In this document: positions 48,826 through 61,340 of the stretch, in pieces
How the letters are laid out: the number at the start of each line of letters is the position of its first letter
Numbering within the stretch: position 1 is the first letter of the stretch
NCBI GenBank assembly: GCA_031308135.1
Contig: JAHLJT010009436.1
Location: forward strand, 144,467,216 to 144,531,215
Direction: 5' to 3'
From: Acheta domesticus
Lineage: Eukaryota; Arthropoda; Insecta; Orthoptera; Gryllidae
Length of the DNA stretch: 64,000 bases
Translations under genes and position numbers: made by a program
The notes under the pieces: generated by a model
What the model was told of the DNA's origin: nothing
Database searches by the model: none
What the model saw: the letters and a program-made list of their open reading frames with translations, nothing else

Positions 48826-48829
48826 ACAG

Positions 48830-49605
48830 CCGTGCAAGCGAGCAGCGAGGGAGGGCAGTGAATGGGGAGGGAGCGAGGGCCTTTCACGTGCGCGGCCGGC
48901 GCGCGAACGGCGTCCCACGGCGCCCGCCAGCCGCCCGGCACCCACGCACCCCTTTGGCTTCCATTATTGGGAAATCCCACGGTCACTTCGCCCTCGCCGG
49001 CAGATGGCATCTGCACCCCGCGCTGCTTCGCCCTCCCCGCCCCCACCGCCAGCACTCCCCCTCTGCCGTCACCGTTCCGCCCCCGTCCACCCATCATAAG
49101 TCCGCCAGTCCCGCGCGCCGCCCGGCGCGGCGCGGCGGCCCGCTCTGAATAGCCCGGCGGGGCAAAGGGGTGTTAGGTAAATCGCAGGTCAGCGGGGCGG
49201 TCGCCTGCCTTCCGCTGAATGGATGGGCATCCTCCGAAAATTTCTTTTCGCCCCCGCGCCCGCCCACAGCCCCTCGCGTCGCGTCGTTTTACCGGCCTGC
49301 TGCGGCTGCTGCCCCGCTTTTCCGCCCCCGCCCCCCTCCCGTCGCGCGCCGCGCCGATATTCGCGACCGTCAGCTGCGGCGGAGGTGGCGGCGGCGGCGG
49401 CGTAGGCGGGGCACGGCCGACGGGAGCGGCGATGGTGAGGGCGGCGAAGGGGGTGGGGGCAGGGGGCGGCGGGGCGAGCGACGTGGGAACGTGCTGGCGG
49501 TCGCTGGATAAACAGTCCATGAGCAGATGGCGTCGCCTTCGCCCCCGCGGCCATGCCGCCCCCGCACTGCACTCACCCACGCCGCACGCCAAGCTGTCTT
49601 AATCG
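48830..49605. other. Large CpG island
   Basis: The longest single CG-dense block outside the minisatellite (about 775 bp), with (GGCGGC)n near 49385. Many overlapping frames on both strands, none with a domain. Confidence 0.6.
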
Positions 49606-49617
49606 TTCCTGGCGTGC

Positions 49618-49805
49618 TGTGGCTTCTTCTTTCCTCCTTTTCTTATTCGTTATTCCTTTTCTTCTTCTTCTTTCATCTTCTTCTTTCTTCCTTTTCTTCT
49701 TTTTCTTTGTCTTCTTTTTTCCTTTTCTTCTTTGTTCTTCTTCTTCTTCTGCTTCTTCCTTTCTTCCCTTCTTCTCTTCTTCTTCCTTCCTTTTCTCCTT
49801 GATTT
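49618..49805 (+). repeat. Polypyrimidine (TTC/TTCT)n tract
   Basis: Almost purely T and C on the plus strand for about 185 bp. Its apparent Phe/Leu/Ser protein is an artefact. Such tracts can form triplex DNA. Confidence 0.9.
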
Positions 49806-52480
49806 TCTTATTCTACGTTGAGATACGATTCGTTTGGAAACAATTGTCCATATTTTATGTCCTTCTCTGTCGCAAAACCAGAAATTTCGTATTAAAATAA
49901 GCTCTGCAATTGTAACTAGCAATCCTAACTTTTACTGTGAGATTAGTTTGCTTTAATTTGACCAATTCAAGAGAAAAAGTAAAAATGGTTTTTATAGATA
50001 AGTTTTTCGTTAGGTTTTCTGTTTGTAAATCGTCTAGGATTTTCATTAAAGTTGAATATGTGTAATTATCATTACCATAACGTTTTTATTTACTCTTGAT
50101 TAAATCATTTCCAAACTAATTTCGGGAAGAATTTCTCCAACTTCAGAGGTTACAAAGCGATAGCATTTAGATAATGTTCAATTTCAAGCGAGTTAACACT
50201 TTCTAACTAACTAGTTACATAGATTTAAAATACTATAATTAATAATGAGTAATACTTACTTTGATAATTAGAATTTTGTATTTGATTTGATGTAAATACA
50301 CTTACGTTTTGTAGAAGCACAACAACTGGTGTTACGTGTTGGCTAATAAAATACACTATTTTGGTGTTGTAACCACTGAAGATGAAATTCTCCACGTTAT
50401 TTGTTTAAAAATTATTTTATAAATATTATCGATTTTATAAATAAAATCGTTAATAGTATTGTGGTCAAGATTCTATTGCCAAATCTTACGCACTCCACTT
50501 AGTCACCTTGCTAAGGAAAATGTTATTTGCACATGTTCGTGCAAGGATGCACATAGTACAGTATTTGTGTATACTATATCACCTGGTTTTCAGATTCAAT
50601 ATTCAATGTAAATTCTAATAACATAATTACAACTAACTACTCCTGATTAAGAAACCCACCCATAGCCTATAAGGTAAATTAGTGTTTGGGAATATCCTGA
50701 GAAATGAATCTAATCGTGATCTATTTCCTCGTCGATTTGCGGATAACTGTGCGTGATATTGGTTTTTTTGTGATCAAGCTAATAGCAATGTATCATGTTT
50801 ACGGTGTTAATTTATGATTTAGGCTGAGTAATTGCGTTTCTTCCTAATGGAATCAATAATCGTGCTATTGAACAATAAAGTAACAAAACATTTTATGACG
50901 TCATGCTCTTGGAAGAATGGGCCGCTTTGCTTGTGTGATTTGCTTACTCTGTAAGATGTGGATCTGAATGTGATAATTCAACTTAACTGGTTTTGAAAAA
51001 CATTTCTGGTGAGAAAGGTGTAACTGAGCGATTGGAACGTAATGCAGGGCAACGAGAGAACGCGGAGTTTCATATCGTGCGTGGTGAAGTGTTTCAGTTA
51101 GCTGTGGCGTTGGGTCGATGCAAATCCCTTAGTGGATGGCACTTCCTGTTGACCACGAGTTTCTAGGAACAATATTGCGAACTAATGGACCTTCGAGATA
51201 ATCGATAGCCCACAGCTGCATTAGAGGCGGCTTGCATGTAGCTCTGTCGTCGCAAACAGAAAAAAAAGTGACAAAGAAAATTCGTAAAAGAAGAAATGTA
51301 ATAATGAAGATGATTAATGGAATTGAGTAATAGAAAACAAGAAAATCTCACTTTTTAAAGATAGAGAAACTTAATTCCTAGGTAATGGAGATGAAAACAG
51401 ATACCCACATAAATGAAATACATACTACGTACGTTTTTATGGATGGTTTCAAAGTAGCCGTTTCATTGCATCGAAACTTTTCGATTCAAGTTGCAATTCA
51501 AAAGACCTCATTCAATCTTCAAAATATTTCTTAAATAATTATTTAGTAATTACATGCGCCAAAAAGCATCAAGTATCCGAATATTATAAAATTAATGTTA
51601 CGAGTTTGAGAATTGAATATCATCAAATTCACGTTCCCTTCAAAGGATGAACTCGCATTATATTTCTCAAGATACAAATGATTCATAATTATACATACTG
51701 TTCTCATTATTTATCTCTTTCGTATTTTACTAGTTCTTCATGTAAACTACGTTTTCTTACTTTTCTGTAATCATTGACAATGAGATACGCACGTAACACT
51801 CTGCTTTATGACTTCATTGGAGTCTAAAATGTATGTGAAAAATGTTAAACGTTGGCATATACCACGCGATATGAGGTAAGACACATAGTATATTAATCAC
51901 CATCACGAAGAAAACAAAACTTCTCGAAGCTAGTCGTTTATCAACACATTTTATGAGTTCTTTGTTAATTAATTGAGACTTTCTCGGTGAAGAGGTCTTG
52001 ACGTCATCGCATACAAAGTTTCAATTCACTTGTACCATATCGGCAGTTAATAATGTGTTATTCTCAGAAACAAATTGCTTCAGTTCATACAATAAATCGT
52101 CAGAGAAATGGTGTGAATATGGTAACTCTTTTTAAACAAACGATCAACCGGGTGTGCATTTAGCTAATACAGTAATGAGTATAAATTGTTCATATGATCA
52201 TTTAAATAAAGTTAGGAAGTTGAAGATATTGAATTGAAATACATGTTATTTGCGCTTGTATCATGCATAGGAACCAACTACATTCTAGTAGACATCTGAA
52301 ATTTCAGTAAGTCACTTGGAGTGGTTTACTTTTTCTACATATAACGGTATTTCTTACCAATAAATGTAATCTCTTAAATTGTAATCATTAAAACGCATTT
52401 TTCTGCATCACTGCCACACATTCTTTTCATATTTCTTAACTTCTTTAGCCACGTTTCGAAATTTAAACTTGAATTACTTA
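49806..52480. other. AT-rich intergenic, 2.7 kb
   Basis: No gene or repeat recognised. Confidence 0.45.
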
Positions 52481-52482
52481 TT

Positions 52483-52547
52483 TAATAATAACAATGATAA
52501 TGATAATAATAATAATGATAATAATAATAATGATAATAATAATAATG

Positions 52548-52581
<34 letters not shown>
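52483..52581 (+). repeat. (AAT)n microsatellite with 15-bp ATG higher order
   Basis: ATG interrupts the AAT/ATA run every 15 bases in the left half (ATGATAATAATAATA unit); the right half is pure. Confidence 0.9.
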
Positions 52582-52582
<1 letters not shown>

Positions 52583-52744
52583 TTATCTAAAATTAATTGC
52601 GAGAAAGGAACAAATCAGCACATATTAGAACAAACTTCTGCTGACAATACGCCATTTACATCCCGCAGCTAACAACCTGCAGCACTCTGCATTGTACATA
52701 TTACACGGTACACATTTACGATATACTGTATATGGTATATATCA

Positions 52745-53395
52745 TACGCCACACATCATACTCCACACACGGTACACCACACACGGTACGCCACACACGG
52801 TACGCTACACATTATACGCCACACATGGTATGCCACACAAGGTACGCCACACAAGGTACGCCACACAAGGTACGCCACACAAGGTACGCCACACAAGGTA
52901 CGCCACACAAGGTAGGCCACAGAAGGTACGCCACAGAAGGTACGCCACACAAGGTACGCCACACAAGGTACGCCACACAAGGTACGCCACACAAGGTACG
53001 CCACACAAGGTACGCCACACAAGGTACGCCACACAAGGTACGCCACACAAGGTACGCCACACAAGGTACGCCACACAAGGTACGCCACACAAGGTACGCC
53101 ACACAAGGTACGCCACACAAGGTACGCCACACAAGGTACGCCACACAAGGTACGCCACACAAGGTACGCCACACAAGGTACGCCACACAAGGTACGCCAC
53201 ACAAGGTACGCCACACAAGGTACGCCACACAAGGTACGCCACACAAGGTACGCCACACAAGGTACGCCACACATTATATGCCACACATTACATGCCACAC
53301 AATACATGCCACATATCATATGCCACACATCACATGCCACACATCACATGCCACTTACTCGTATTACACGCCACACATCACACGTATTCGTTGGT
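52745..53395 (+). repeat. 14-bp minisatellite GGTACGCCACACAA
   Basis: About 32 units at 52827-53272, nearly all identical (three variants near 52911-52940). Both edges are degenerate ACACGGTACGCC and ACATTATATGCC or ACATCACATGCC forms. Frames on both strands with 14-residue periods are artefacts of the 42-bp (3 x 14) phase. Confidence 0.95.
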
Positions 53396-53429
53396 AGGAA
53401 CCGTGGGAATCAGAGGATGTGCGCAGATG

Positions 53430-53720
53430 ATGCTACTGCCTCGTGGCCGCTGCGCAGCGCGCAGCACGTAGCTAGCGATCGGAGGTGACGGCGGCGGCGG
53501 CGGCGGCCACGCGCACGAGTCCCTGGCGGGCAGCCAACGCCGACGCCGTCGTCGCCGCACTCACCGACTCCAAACCGCCACCGCCTCCACCGCCGCCTCC
53601 GCCCTCTTCTGGACCGGCTACGGCGTAACAAGCGTTGCTTTCTCCGATGCGCAGTACAGCGAAAGTGCCGGAATCGCGCTGGAAAATTGCTCTCGCGATT
53701 TGACAGGTTTAAAAGCACCC
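53430..53720. other. GC/CpG-rich islet
   Basis: CG-dense with (GGC)n at 53490 and (CCGCCA)n at 53575. No gene. Confidence 0.55.
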
Positions 53721-54705
53721 CGAGGCAGACCTTGGCTTCTAACCTGGGTCTGCGTCATTTCACTTGGCTGCGCTCTTGAAATGCGTTCTGCTTCCGGGAG
53801 TTCGCGACAATAACTTGGGATGTTTATGACCGATCGTGGCGTCCGGAACGGTTTCCAAGTCTAATTATATGGATTTAAATGGATACAGGATAATTCTCGG
53901 CCGCTGCGAATGTTGAAACTGGTCTTATTAATTCTTGCTTGTCGACTGTAGATTATCTTCATCAATGAGGTTAAGGGAATAGTGTGGGCACGTTGCTGGA
54001 TATTTAATTCGACCAATAATGATAATGTCATGTAATATAAAGTATATGATAAAACGTCGCAAAGCTCGTTTAAGATACTTCGGTTTAATTCTCCCATTCA
54101 TAGTATAGCTATACACATTTCATATTTGCTCTAGATCATTCTACTCTTAAAAACATTGGTAAGAAACAAAGTCATTTTTTAACAGTTATAATTATGAAAA
54201 TAGATTAATATTGTCATAAGTTAACAATTATAATTATGAAGATAGATTAATATTGACTGCTATTCCCTACATCATAATAGTGTGAATTCCTATGAGATTG
54301 AATTTCGCTCAAATAGCGTTCTGTTTGACAGAACTGACGGAGCAGTGAAATGCTCGGGATTCAACAAAGACGCACTGTGGGACAAATATATCAAACCTCC
54401 TCAGCATATTTTCTGCTATTTTCGAATTGTATTTTCATGTTCCAGGGAGAAAAGTATGAAGCGCGTTAGTAAAAAGTTTGTCGTTATATTCTTTTCAGTA
54501 CTTCTGTTTGTAATTTTTTATGATGAGGCGTACCTGAATGTCACGTATAGAAATATTTATTATTCACAAACAAGACAGTTCAAAAGGTGTTATCGTCTTT
54601 TTCTTTGACATCTTTTAATCGATTGATTGGTGATTCCAGGCGCGTCAACTGCTGTCATTAGTTCCGTGACTGTAATACATGTATTTTTCCCCTCGGGAGG
54701 TGGCG
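53721..54705. other. AT-rich intergenic with a 43-bp near-tandem duplication
   Basis: TTATAATTATGAARATAGAT plus TAATATTG occurs at 54185 and again at 54228. A 108-codon frame (54282-54608) is not recognisable. Confidence 0.5.
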
Positions 54706-54709
54706 ATGA

Positions 54710-55125
54710 TCTTCCCTCCCCCGCTGGAAGGTGATTCGGCGCCGACTTACCTGTCGACTAAAGGAGTTTTCCCCAACCAGGCATTTTCCATCAGCGGGGC
54801 GCCGCCCCGGCCTTGACAAGCTCTAAGCTCCCGTCCGATCTCCTAGCATATGTGCTAGTGTAGTGCATGTATGTGTGTATGTGTAAAGGGAGGGGATAGG
54901 ACAACGAAAGGGAAGGAAGGTTCTCGTGCGGTCCGTGGCTCGTTTGTTATGGTCCGGCATTCGCCTGATATTGATCGGAGAAACCACGGAAGACAACTAG
55001 GGATCAGAGCAGCCGGCCGCTAGAATTCTTCACGAGATAGCGGCTGAATTCGACCTAGCTGACAAGCTAGTGTCCAAAATCCTGCCACCGTCGGGACTTC
55101 GAACCTAGGACCACCCGCCAACCTT
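54710..55125 (-). mobile_element. tRNA-headed repeat family, copy 3
   Basis: The longest body match to the copies at 27.9 and 63.1 kb. Plus-strand blocks in order: CCGCTGGAAGGTGATTCGGC, GTAGTGCATGTATGTGTGTA, TCCGGCATTCGCCTGATATT, GAAACCACGGAAGACAACTA, TAGCGGCTGAATTCG, CCTGCCACCGTCGGGACTTC. The B-box region (GACTTCGAACC) is degenerate and the A box appears lost. Confidence 0.6.
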
Positions 55126-55254
55126 TTTTGAATAATGACATTAAGAAATGTAATTAATCCATTAAGAATTGGCCATTTCCTACAAATGATCGTTCCAACA
55201 CCTGTAAATAAAAACAGAAATGAACGGAGTTTCCCGTTCATACATTTTGTACAT

Positions 55255-55425
55255 CGCTGTGCGCGCGTGTGGGCTCATTTGGGAGCAGTGTGCGCCGGGC
55301 TGTCTGCCTGCGCGTCCTAGCGGCGTCCTCGCCGCTGTCCTCGCGGCGGGCGAAGGCCTCTCGACCTCGGCGCGCGGCCGGCGCGCGACCCGCCCCGCGG
55401 CCGCTTAATAGGAACGACACGAAAA
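55255..55425. other. GC/CpG-rich islet
   Basis: CG-dense 170 bp ending CGGCCGCTTAATAGG. Confidence 0.5.
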
Positions 55426-55692
55426 AAGAAAAAGAACCTCCGGCTCATCGTTTCGAGTCAGCTGTGCTCTCGCCAATGACATGGAGGAGGCTTCTCCAGG
55501 CAGCAGCGAATTGAGAGGGGCACTTAGGTCGTGCTCCTCCCAAAGCCAATAATTATTTTTTTGTAATTTTACTCCATTTACTGAAAATAATTACCATTAA
55601 TAGATCTGTAGACTTTGGTTTCTGCGATCAGTCTTGCAAGTGCTCTGGCTGTCCAGGTGACGGTACATCAAAGGGTGTGATAGTGATATTTA

Positions 55693-55765
55693 GACCGTCT
55701 TGTCGTGGTCTTCCTCAGGACTGGTCTGCGCTGACCAGCCTGAGAAAGAACATGACAAGATTGTC
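55693..55765. other. Long imperfect hairpin, possibly Penelope-like fragment
   Basis: Arms 55693-55726 and 55733-55765 pair with a 6-base loop TGCGCT. The inner stem CTGGTC/GACCAG is perfect, and the outer stem is about 85% paired. It is followed by GTCGAAACGTCGGC, a motif common at ends of Penelope-like elements in insects. The hammerhead core CTGATGA is not present. Confidence 0.45.
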
Positions 55766-55865
55766 GAAACGTCGGCAACATAGACTTCACGCGTCGTTAC
55801 CCAAGCACTTGCATTTACAGATCTCTTCATATCAAAAGAATTATGAATATGCCCCAATGGTATGA

Positions 55866-57180
55866 ATACGTACCAATTTGAATACACCCCTAATTTTGTT
55901 TTTAATTTAATGCTAACATCTTAAAAAATGTATTACAAAAATATGAGGACTTGGATTGAAATTTCCCTTTCTCTGAAATACTTTCGACATCAACCTCTGG
56001 CTCCAAGCGTACGCCACTGGGGCTATCCTTTGCTGCGGTATTTCTTGGGGTGAGTGAATCGCTCTACTGAACCGAATGGAGTTGTTCAAACCGTATACAT
56101 CTAGGATATTTTATTTCAAGATGTATCAAAACGATTTGCTGGGAGTAAATATTGTTGTAATCGTAGGAGAAAGCTCTGTTTACTTTCTTAATTGTAACAG
56201 TGTTGGCTGTTAATATGTGTGATTACTAGTGTCCGAACACTTATGATGTTTACATCGTATTTAAGAATGTTTTGTGAATCTTCGAAAGAGTGGTCATATC
56301 GATAGTGACTAAGAGGAAACGGAAGATATAAAAATTTGTAAGGATGAAAGTAAATAAGAAAGTCAACCATTTTCTGATTACGAACTATTCGGTTTTCGGT
56401 AGCAACCATATCCTCAGCATGGACCTTGTCTCTTCCAGAACATATTCATACGAGAGTTCAGGAAGCGAAGTAGAAGAAAGGAGTAGAATACAATAACTCT
56501 TTTTTTCTGTGAAGTAAGCTCATTGAATTCAGTTTAAAGCTGGGTGGAAACTATTCAATGATAGTCACGCGCACGAGTGACGTAAATTGTGAACGCCGGG
56601 TGGTGATTCACAGGGGCAGGAGTTCACAGAAGGCTACATAAGATTGCAGAAAATAATGAACTTTCTCACACTCGATGCATTATTAATATCGCTAATTTGA
56701 ATATTTTATAAAATGAATTCGAAATGTGATAATGCTCTGAATATTTTGCGATAAATACCTCACATTACGAAATTTCAATACGGTGATGGAATGGTCTGTG
56801 TATAACTATTATACAAACGTATAGATTTTCTCTTCAAATGCTCTACGAATAATGCTTATACAATAGTATCGGTTCGTTCCGGGAAAGTCGCCCATAAAGC
56901 ATACGATTACTACCTCATACATTGGCAGTAAGAATAGTGTAACAGCGAGTTCGCAGGTGCAACTTCGTGTGGTCAGATGTCATAGATTCGGGTTTCGGCC
57001 GTACCTTATTTTCAAGCTAAGTCGCAAGACTGGACGACGCCACATCCTGGATGTGGATTCGAGAGGTCGGCTACTCTTATGGGCTGTTTCCGTGTATCGA
57101 TTCTTTCGACCAATGCCAGGCTGATACTGGAGCAATACAAAAGATCCGGATCGCGCGCAGTGATTCCGTTATTGGGTGGC
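55866..57180. other. AT-rich intergenic
   Basis: Nothing recognised. Confidence 0.45.
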
Positions 57181-57185
57181 TCGAA

Positions 57186-57305
57186 GGGATGTTACAGAAA
57201 CCGTATGACTACGTGGTCTCGAGATATGGGATGTTTCAGAAACCGTATGACCACGTGGTCTCGAGATATGGGATGTTTCAGAAACCGTATGACCACGTGG
57301 TCTCG
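57186..57305 (+). repeat. 42-bp tandem repeat, three units
   Basis: Units start at 57186, 57228 and 57270. Each reads GGGATGTTTCAGAAACCGTA and continues through a CACGTGG core and CTCGAG. The first unit differs at two sites (TTA for TTT, ACTACG for ACCACG); the last is cut short. Confidence 0.9.
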
Positions 57306-58435
57306 AACCGCGAATGTGAGCCCGGAGTCCCTAGAGTCAGTGAGTAGCGCACTCCTTTGCGCAGGCCTGTTAGGAGAGTTGAATCTGTGAGGTATTGTGT
57401 GTAAAGGGAATCAATCACTAATGTTTCCAAAATGAATATTACGACTTATACGTGAAAAAATCTCCATAACGCATTTAATTGTCATCACTTCTCTTCATCT
57501 CCTGTGTATTACCTGTCGGGGATCATCGGATGTGAGGATATAAACCCTTAACCACAGACGTGCAATTCGGGAACGCGTGGACGGTGGAGTCGATTTGACT
57601 CCTCTAATCTTATTTTAATTTTTATGATCTTACAAAAGAAATTCCATTTGCAATTTCGTAATAGCAATTATTTGTCTGCTAACATTTTATAAAAAGCTTG
57701 ATTTTTCGAAAAAATGGCGGGAAAATTTAAGTGTAAATTCGATACAAACGTTTTATTTTTCTGATTATTCTCATCATTTACTATTTATATTTACACATTA
57801 AATAAATAACACTTAATCATTTAGGGCATGGTTTTTTACAGGGGCATTAGTGAGATTTCCTTTTTCTGATGTTTCAACGACAATTGTAGCAGTATTTGCG
57901 TACATTTGAAAGTTCTTCCTCCTTGTTGTCATTAGATTCTAATTCCCCCTTGCCGAACACATTGTAAATTCCTTTTTGCACGTATGGTCGGGAGAGAATA
58001 TTCTGTAACCATCTTTTCATTTCTTCCCTTACATGAAAAATGTATCAGTCAAGTGCTTCTGTTTCTTCAAAATTCAATAACAGGGGAACTAGGGTTACAA
58101 CTAGTGTACTAGTGAACTAAACCAGTGACATAAATGCAGGCACGGAGTCAAATGTTTCCCACTAGTACCAACCGACAAAAATGCCGAGTAAAAATCACAG
58201 TCGAAAGGAATTTGCCGCAAAATTTCGAAAATCAGTGTGGACCGATGTGATATGTTAATCATATTCATGGAATTCTCGCAATTCGCAGAAAATTGACAAG
58301 ACGGAGTCAATTTGACTCATGCCTGTACTTACTCTCTGTACGTAGGGAATGTAAACCCACCAGGGTTGCAGCATCATCGAGCAGAGACAGAGAAGGGGTC
58401 TAGGATTTCCAAAACGGCTGCGAAGAATGCGCCCC
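57306..58435. other. AT-rich intergenic
   Basis: Nothing recognised. Confidence 0.45.
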
Positions 58436-58439
58436 TTCT

Positions 58440-58629
58440 TTGGCGCTGTGGGGTCGTCATCGCCGGCGCCGAGGCGCGTCGTGGGCAGGGTCGTTGGCGG
58501 CGGCGGCGGCCGTCCACTTGGCGCGGGCGACGTCGCCGCGGTCCGTGCCGCGCGGCGCGGCGCGGCGCCGGGGCCGCCACCGCCACTCCAGGCAAGGGCA
58601 CGGCGGCGGCGGAGGTCGGCCGGTTCCGC

Positions 58630-58696
<67 letters not shown>

Positions 58697-58735
58697 GCGT
58701 GGGCGCCTCACCTGCCTTCGCTCAGTGGGTCGGAT
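58440..58735. other. GC/CpG-rich islet with (CCG)22
   Basis: CG-dense DNA with an uninterrupted CCG/CGC trinucleotide run at 58631-58696. Poly-Pro, poly-Arg and poly-Ala frames are artefacts. Confidence 0.75.
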
Positions 58736-59445
58736 GCTCAACGGCAGCGGACGAACACGATTCACTCGCAGTCCTTTTGCGTATTGGGTCTTTCCTATTT
58801 CGACCTACATCGGGAATTTCTCTATTCCAAGATCATATATTTTTTAAAATTTAATTTGTATTATTTCGAGTGTTATAATTGTTGTTGCATTTATTACTTG
58901 CCATGTTGTTTCGGCACAATAGTCTTTAAACATCTGCGATGTGACTGAAGAAACAATGTTCTTCTATATTTTTATTTTGTGATGACGTGGTCCCGTTGGC
59001 GAACAAGGATAGATTAAAAGAGGAACCTTTAACCAGTAGTTCTCTGCCATGCACATAGGTTGACATTGTATAGTGTCATTTTTTAAATATATTTTCAGAG
59101 TTCAAATGGACCACTTTGCTACTATTCGTATACCGTACTAGAGTTTATCTTTAAACGAGGGTGGAAATGGACTCACTTTCGACACGTTTGATAATAGTGC
59201 GAAATTATCCTGAAGAAAAACTCAAGGAAAATGCAGAAACAGACTTCATGAAAACTCGAACTGAAGGAAGATTCATTTACACCGGGATTCCAAATATTAT
59301 TACAGCGAAAAATGTTCGTGCCATTTATTTTGGGTGGAATTGTACACGCGTTTTGATCATACATAAGCAATATTAAGGACGAATACACACAAATGAATCC
59401 TATAAAAACTTAATTTGCCTCGAATATACGCAAATGAATTTGCAG
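58736..59445. other. AT-rich intergenic
   Basis: Nothing recognised. Confidence 0.45.
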
Positions 59446-59449
59446 GAGG

Positions 59450-59559
59450 GATCCAAATGGAATCTGAACGTGATCCAAACGGGATCCAAATGGGATCCAA
59501 ATGAGATCCCAACAGGGCCTAAACTGGATCCCAACAGGGTCCAAAAGGAACCAAACGGG
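59450..59559 (+). repeat. 11-bp tandem repeat GATCCAAAYGG, 10 units
   Basis: Ten successive 11-bp units, the third to fifth nearly perfect, others diverged (GATCCCAACAG, GGTCCAAAAGG). It immediately precedes a CpG islet. Confidence 0.85.
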
Positions 59560-59574
59560 TTGCAAAGAGTGCCA

Positions 59575-59970
59575 AAGGCCATCGCACGCGCAGGTGAGGT
59601 CGGTGGGGCACCCACTGACAGCGCGCATCGTCGCGTCGCGTCGTCGATGTGGAAACGTCCGTTGCGGCGCAGTGCCGTGGAGGTGATCTGGGCGTGTGGA
59701 ACAGGCCGGGGGGGGAGGGTGTGGAGAGGGGAGGGGACGGGTGGGGAAAGCTGCCGGTTTCGCAAAGGCCGCTCGCAAGACGCTACGCGACGCTCGCCCT
59801 GCCCTTTGCCGCGCGCGTTTCGACAGGAGCACCCGTTCGCCCCCCACAACGCCGCTCATCCGTTCCCCTCCTCCGCAGCTGTACGTACCTCCCTGCCGCC
59901 CGGCTGCAGGGACCCTCGTTGGCGAGCGACCGTGGTGTGCTAGAGTGCGATGTCCACGGCTTAATTAGAG
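59575..59970. other. GC/CpG-rich islet with terminal TAATTA
   Basis: CG-dense, with TAATTA at 59962-59967 at its right edge. Compositional frames. Confidence 0.5.
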
Positions 59971-60885
59971 TTTTCTTCGAAACAAATTTTTAAAAATGTG
60001 TACGTTATTCGGTCGGGGATGATTTTGATGACACCAAGCAAAGGAACACCTGGTAATGGTGATGTCTCAGCAAATACGAAGGCGGGGCCAGCTACATGCT
60101 ACAAGACGTTGATGTATAAAGGTAGCAATTGACTAGGATCCCGGGGTGACTTAAGGGCCGAGAAATTGTTATTAAAGTCTGTGGACGGAATTACGAAGAA
60201 ATCTATTTATACCTTGCGTATATCCTGTAATTCATTGCACTCTTGAACCATTTAATGGCTATGCATCATTCTTTAGAATTAATTGGTAATGATAAACGTA
60301 TAAATGATGTAGGTTTATCACACATTCTGATAAAATAATTAGACGATGCACTTTGATAGCTTCCATTTAATACTTTGCACGTTAGTGGAGTGAATCACAT
60401 GGTACAGGACGCTCACTTTTGTCACCATGCGATGCGCCTGCACTACTCATCTTCGCTGCATATCAATGTTATCTATGTGATATTTCATTATTTGAGGTGA
60501 ACGGAAATTGGCGAAATTCAATTTTCTCGAATTTTTTAAAAAAAATTAGTGGCTGAATGAATCAGTTCTAATTTTTTTACAGTGAAAATTAGACTAATGT
60601 AATTACATTGTTTAATTTTGATTGAAAAACGTAATTTCCCTTAGAAATAATGTCGTAATAGATATGTCAATGAGCATGAAGTTTAGTTGGTGATGGATGC
60701 CACACTTTATCGTGAATTTGTCTGGTCGGATAAATAAAAAATGATGAGGATGATGATGATGATAATGTGATATAGTAATTATTATAGACATTGAGACAAT
60801 ATTTTTTTATCGAGATAAAGCAAATCGTATTCTTGATGCTCCGTAACCATGTTGCGGAAGTCCGCTCTGCTCTGCCACAGTCGCG
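59971..60885. other. AT-rich intergenic
   Basis: GATGAGGATGATGATGATGA microsatellite near 60743. Nothing else. Confidence 0.5.
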
Positions 60886-60889
60886 AATT

Positions 60890-60965
60890 CATTGGAAACG
60901 GGCGGAGCGGAGTGCGTGTCAGCGGCCTCGCCTCGCCCCCTTCCGCCGTGCTTCTTCGCGCCTGC

Positions 60966-61004
<39 letters not shown>

Positions 61005-61340
61005 AGCGGGGATATCGAAGGTAGGGCGGAAGACAAATCGCACGGGCTCCGCGTTAAGCGCAGTTAAAAACCTGCTCCGAAGGCCGCGCGGCGCGGTCCG
61101 CTCGCCAGCCCGTTCGCCCGTTCGCCCGCCGCCCGCCGCCCGCCGCCCGCCGCCCGCCGCCCGCCGCCCGCCGCCCGCCGCCCGCCGCCCGCCGCCCGCC
61201 GCCCGCCGCCCGCCGCCCGCCGCCCGCCGCCCGCCGTCGCCCCGCTCCGCACCGCACCGCTCCACCCGTCCCCCCCGCCCCGCTCTACCCGTCCCACCCC
61301 GCTCCGCCCCCTCCCGTCGCTCCCCGCTCACCCACCACAT
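60890..61340. other. GC/CpG-rich islet
   Basis: Contains a (CCG)12 run (60967-61004) and the 7-bp array. Frames on both strands are compositional. Confidence 0.7.
61119..61236 (+). repeat. 7-bp tandem repeat CCGCCCG, about 16 units
   Basis: Uniform heptamer run after two TTCGCCCG lead units. The minus strand has regularly spaced GGG runs. Confidence 0.9.

Noticed and set aside
49527..49900. Phe/Leu/Ser-rich membrane-like frames
   Set aside because: They translate a TTC/TTCT polypyrimidine tract.
52745..53395. CRISPR-like array
   Set aside because: Units are contiguous 14-bp repeats with no unique spacers, in a eukaryotic setting. The 42-bp repeat at 57186 also has no spacers.
52692..53471. 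259-residue His/Thr/Arg-rich frame and its minus-strand counterparts
   Set aside because: Product of the 14-bp array read over its 42-bp triple period; no domain and no start or splice context.
55733..55775. Hammerhead ribozyme
   Set aside because: GAAAC is present but the required CTGATGA core is not, so self-cleavage is not supported.
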